This document shows, piece by piece, positions 60,580-64,000 of a stretch of DNA of 64,000 nt (within the stretch, counting starts at the first letter, position 1; each line of letters opens with the position of its first letter). The translations under genes and the position numbers were made by a program. Origin of the DNA: Prorocentrum cordatum (taxonomy: Eukaryota > Sar > Dinophyceae > Prorocentrales > Prorocentraceae); NCBI GenBank assembly GCA_963575745.1, contig CAUYUJ010012681.1, positions 154,501 through 218,500 of the forward strand, given 5' to 3'. A model generated the notes under the pieces. It saw only the letters and a list, made by a program, of their open reading frames with translations, ran no database searches and was not told the origin of the DNA.

Positions 60580-61250
60580 CGCAGGTACGCTGCAGGTACG
60601 CTGCAGGTACTTGTGTACCACGCGCTGCAGGCACGCTGCAGGTACGCTGCAGGTACGCGTGTATCACGAGCTGCAGATACGCTGCAGGTACGCTGCAGGT
60701 ACGCTGCATTGCGATTGATATCGTATCTGCAGGTACGCTGCAGGTACGCTGCAGGTACGCGTCTGCAGGTACGCTGCAGGTACGCTGCAGGTACGCTGCA
60801 TTGCGATTGATATCATATCTGCAGGTACGCTGCAGGTACGCTGCAGGTACGCGTCTGCAGGTACGCTGCAGGTACGCTGCAGGTACGCTACCTTCTTCTT
60901 AATTTAAGTGATAACCTATATGCAGGTACGCTGCAGGTACGCTGCAGGTACGCTGCAGGTACGCGTGTATCACGCGCTGCAGGTACGCTGCAGGTACGCT
61001 GCAGGTACGCGTGTATCACGCGCTGAAGGTACGCTGCAGGTACGCTGCAGGTACGTGTGTAGCACGCGCTGCAGGTACGCTGCAGGTACGCTGCAGGTAC
61101 GCGTGTATCACGCGCTGCAGGCACGCTGCAGGTACGCTGCAGGTACGTGTGTACAACGCGCTGCAGGTACGCTGCAGGTACGCTGCAGGTACTGTGTGTT
61201 TTGATTGATCGCGCGCTTGCAGGTACGCTGCAGGCACGCTGCAAGTGCGC
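60580..61250. repeat. 11-bp satellite (GCAGGTACGCT)n with higher-order spacers
   Basis: Blocks of three or four 11-bp units GCAGGTACGCT are separated by short spacers of a few types: GTGTATCACGCG variants (about every 46 bp) and TTGCGATTGATAT (60,710 and 60,802, about 92 bp apart). Confidence 0.92.
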
Positions 61251-61460
61251 GGGTATCGCATCAGGAGGAGGAGGAGCATGAGGAGCAGGAGGAGGAGCAG
61301 CAAGGGTAGGAGGAGGAGGAAGAACAGGAGCAGGATCAGGAGGAGGAGCAGAGCCGATGTTAAATTTGCGTGAACCTAAAACTTTTTAGAGTCACGCGAA
61401 TTCCAGGCCTCGCCCCCGTTGTCCGATCCGCGCGGCCATAGGCGGTTGCAAAGTGCGCCG

Positions 61461-61838
61461 ATGGCCGCGCGCTTCACTGCGATGGCGGTTGACAGACTCT
61501 GTCGGCCGCTAGCTGGTGCCCAGGAGGAGGAGCAGAGCTTGTCCCGAAAGGAGAGGGCGGAGGAGCAGGAGCGGGAGAGGAGGAGGAGGGGTGAGGAGGA
61601 GCAGCGGCAGCATCAGCAGCAGGGCGACGACGACGACGCCGACGACGACGACGACGCCGACGACGCCGACGACGACGACGACGCCGACGACGACGACGGC
61701 GACGCCCTGCATTGCCGCCCGCCGTCCGCAGGCGCACTTCCTGTCGCCGTCGACGCGATCAACGAAGTCGCAGGATCCCGCCGCGCGGCTCGCGACCGAC
61801 CTTCGAAGATCGAGGGCAGAGGTTTCTCGCGTTTGTGA
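61461..61838 (+). CDS. Acidic low-complexity protein (possible)
   Basis: ATG at 61,461 (MAARFTAMAVDRLCRPLAGA), then a Glu/Arg-rich helix (EEEQSLSRKERAEEQERERR), a Gln stretch and an Asp/Ala tract encoded by GAC repeats, then PVAVDAINEVAGSRRAARDR and a stop near 61,838. The ends look protein-like, but the middle is simple repeat and the minus strand is also open. A GT tract follows at about 61,850-61,880. Confidence 0.3.
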   Translation: MAARFTAMAVDRLCRPLAGAQEEEQSLSRKERAEEQERERRRRGEEEQRQHQQQGDDDDADDDDDADDADDDDDADDDDGDALHCRPPSAGALPVAVDAINEVAGSRRAARDRPSKIEGRGFSRL

Positions 61839-62099
61839 GTGGGTGCGCGTGTGTGTGTGTGTGTGTGTGCGTGTGTGCGTGGTCTCCAGGAACCGCGCAA
61901 AAGGCCCCCAGAGGGCCCCCAGTAGATCCCAAAAATCGTTTCGGGGGCAGGGACGGGGACCAAAACCCATGAGGTGGATGTTTGGTCTCCTGGTGGTGTC
62001 TGAAAAGAGGGGGGGAGGGGGCATATAGTGTGTTAAAAAATATAATTCGGGCCCAAGTTTAGACCCCCCTGTTTATTGAAATAGAGTGGGTTTAAAAAT

Positions 62100-62560
62100 A
62101 TGCTACGACGACGACGACGACGACGGACGATAGCCGAAGGGCAAGAGAGATTCAGGGTTAAAACTGAGGCCTCAGTTTTAACCCTGACGACGACGACGAC
62201 GATCACGACGATGACGACGACGACGACGATCACGACGATCGCGACGACGCTGACGACGACGACGACGACGGACGATAGCCGAAGGGCAAGAGAGATTCAG
62301 GGTTAAAACTGAGGCCTCAGTTTTAACCCTGACGACGACGACGACGATCACGACGATGACGACGACGACGACGATCACGACGATCGCGACGACGCTGACG
62401 ACGACGACGAACTACGGACGAATAGCCGAAGGGCAAGAGAGATTCAGGGTTAAAACTGAGGCCTCAGTTTTAACCCTGACGACGACGACGACGATCACGA
62501 CGATGACGACGACGACGACGATCACGACGATCGCGACGACGCTGACGACGACCCCCCGCC
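62100..62560. repeat. 145-147-bp tandem repeat with 34-bp perfect palindromes
   Basis: Three units. Each contains GATAGCCGAAGGGCAAGAGA (the third slightly altered), a perfect 34-bp palindrome with arms CAGGGTTAAAACTGAGG (starting 62,153, 62,298 and 62,445), then a GAC/GATCAC-rich tract. Confidence 0.93.
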
Positions 62561-62828
62561 AGGAGATCCTGCCACCCGTGTGAGCGCCCGTCCTTCCCTC
62601 TGTTCCAGGAGGCCAGGCCCGCGCGCTGTGCGAGCTGCCGCCCTGCACCGAAGACCCGTGCTGCTGCGGTTGGTTTGAAGACGTGCGCCATCCGCCTTCG
62701 CACACCCTCCCCCACCCCTCCCTCCCTCGCCCCCGCTCCCCTCATCCTCCGTCCCACCCCTCCTTCGCTCCCTCCTTCTCCCTCCATCCCACCCCCTCTC
62801 TTTCCTTATTCCCCCCTCCTGTTGGCAT

Positions 62829-63031
62829 GCCCATGGCACGCAGTGTACAAACAAAGCCAGTAGGCCTGGCTGTGAGATGGGCTGGCGGGGATACGCGAAG
62901 CGCAGCGAATTTCTCTGGGGGGGCCTGAAGAGCCCGATGCGACTAATTGCGATGGTATCAGACGCGCACCTTCAGCGTACCTTCAAAACGTAAGGCCTAC
63001 TGGCTTTGTTTGTACACTGCGTGCCATGGGC
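62829..63031. mobile_element. MITE-like element with perfect 39-bp terminal inverted repeats
   Basis: Left arm 62,829-62,867 and right arm 62,993-63,031 are exact reverse complements (outer end GCCCATGGCACGCAGTGTAC, inner end AGTAGGCCT), separated by 125 bp with no coding capacity. I see no obvious target-site duplication. An internal 32-bp segment (62,871-62,902) reappears inverted with one mismatch at 52,770-52,801. Confidence 0.7.
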
Positions 63032-63451
63032 GTACACTCAGCGTGCCTGCACACTGCATCACGCGCGTGCCTTCGGTGCACATGCGCGCGCCAGGTATCG
63101 GGTGCATTGTGTTTGGATCATGCAGCGCATACCTTCCGCCAGTCGCCAGTCGCCGCGGCTGGACTTCGCATCGAAATTTCCTCGAGACACGTCATGAAGC
63201 ACGTTCGAACAGACGCGCCCCCCAGTGGCGGGCCGCAGGCACCACTGGGGGCGGGGGGGCGTTCTCGAGAGCACGCGATGCTAGATGGGCTCTGGATATG
63301 GGCCGTGGCCCCCTCCCCGCCCCCACCCCCCGCCCCCCTCGCCCCCTCGCCTCGCTGCGGGGAGGCCCCCGCGACGCGAGATGGGCGAATGCGATGGAGA
63401 TGGCGAGGGCGAGGATTGAGGGAAGGCGTGTGTCCGCTTGGGCGATGTGGT

Positions 63452-64000
63452 TTTTTCCCCATATCCTGAGATGGGGTTCTTGTTATTACTTGGACGCTTC
63501 CTACTCCTCCTCCTTCTTCCTCCTCCTCTTTTCTCGTCCCCTCCTGTCGGACATACTCAGATTTGCTCATGCACAGACTTACTCATACTCAGACTTACTC
63601 ATACCCAGACCTACTCATACTCAGACTTACTCACACTCAGACATACTCATATACAGACTTACTCATACACAGACTTACTCATACACAGTATTAGTCATAC
63701 CCAGACGTACACATACACAGACTTACTCATACACAGACTTACTCATACTCAGCACCCCTAAGGGGAGCCGCCAGGGGTGGTTGCACGGGCTCGTTCGCGG
63801 CCATTTTGTGGGGATGTCTCAGGCGGTTTGCCTGTTTCTGTGCCCAACATCCTTCGCTTTCGGAGCAGATTTGGAGGATGTCTCGAGCGAGGCGCTCATT
63901 TCAGCACCCCTAAGGGGAGCCGCCAGGGGTGGTTGCACGGGCTCGTTCGCGGCCATTTTGTGGGGATGTCTCAGGCGGTTTGCCTGTTTCTGTGCCCAAC
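63452..64000. repeat. Right arm of the large inverted repeat (continues beyond window)
   Basis: Begins in CCCCATATCCTGAGATGGGG, continues through CTACTCCTCC-rich and ACTCATACTCAGACTTACTC repeats, and from about 63,757 enters inverted copies of the 152-bp satellite, matching 57,077 back to about 56,550. From 63,032 to 63,451 I see nothing I can assign. Confidence 0.9.

Noticed and set aside
62659-62680. Extra family I hairpin (GTGCTGCTGCGG)
   Set aside because: It lacks the CGC/GCG arms and flanking complementarity; it is a chance GCTGCTG match.

Overview
This window looks like nuclear DNA of a dinoflagellate. The main evidence is two tandem, slightly diverged copies of the dinoflagellate spliced-leader sequence (core TAGCCATTTTGGCTCAAG) at 49,332-49,375, directly before a long open frame. 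Supporting evidence is a multi-exon gene whose introns can be placed with GC or GT donors and an AG|G acceptor, same-strand gene runs, very high GC, and several protein families I know from memory as multicopy dinoflagellate families. The GC level would suit Prorocentrum or a relative, but that is inference.

Layout. 0-3.3 kb: hexamer repeat and a probable minus-strand membrane protein with an Asp-Ala tail. 3.3-7.0 kb: microsatellites and dispersed repeat modules (X, Y). 7.3-9.6 kb: intact minus-strand zinc-ribbon-type protein. 10-15.3 kb: satellite field with a 41-bp minisatellite inside a 249-bp dimeric satellite carrying 30-bp palindromes. 15.3-21.3 kb: seven-exon minus-strand gene of a dinoflagellate multicopy family. 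21.6-26.4 kb: inverted copies of X and Y, then long simple repeats. 26.8-47.2 kb: a run of minus-strand genes (repeat protein, endonuclease/exonuclease/phosphatase-fold protein, OTU plus DDE transposase-like gene, and several dinoflagellate-type unknowns). 47.66-49.14 kb: hairpins and about 115 copies of an 11-bp repeat. 49.3-64 kb: plus-strand genes (spliced-leader-tagged retrogene, KH-like fragment, a second zinc-ribbon paralogue, an acidic protein), satellites, a MITE-like element and a large inverted repeat running off the end.

The most unusual feature is a family of short hairpins with core CGCTGCTGCG. I count 45 exact copies between 28.2 and 47.2 kb and none elsewhere in the window. Their outer stems differ between copies but often stay self-complementary. 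All have the same loop orientation relative to the minus-strand genes, and they are translated in all three frames (PAAAG, PQQRG, RSSG). The nearest analogy I know is the Rickettsia palindromic elements that sit inside genes. A second hairpin, CTCTGTCACAGAG, occurs only in the spacers of the same cluster.

All credible genes left of 47.7 kb are on the minus strand and all those right of 49.3 kb on the plus strand, so the 11-bp satellite sits at a divergent strand switch. Several genes change frame, two of them at G/C homopolymers, so either base accuracy is limited there or these copies are decaying.
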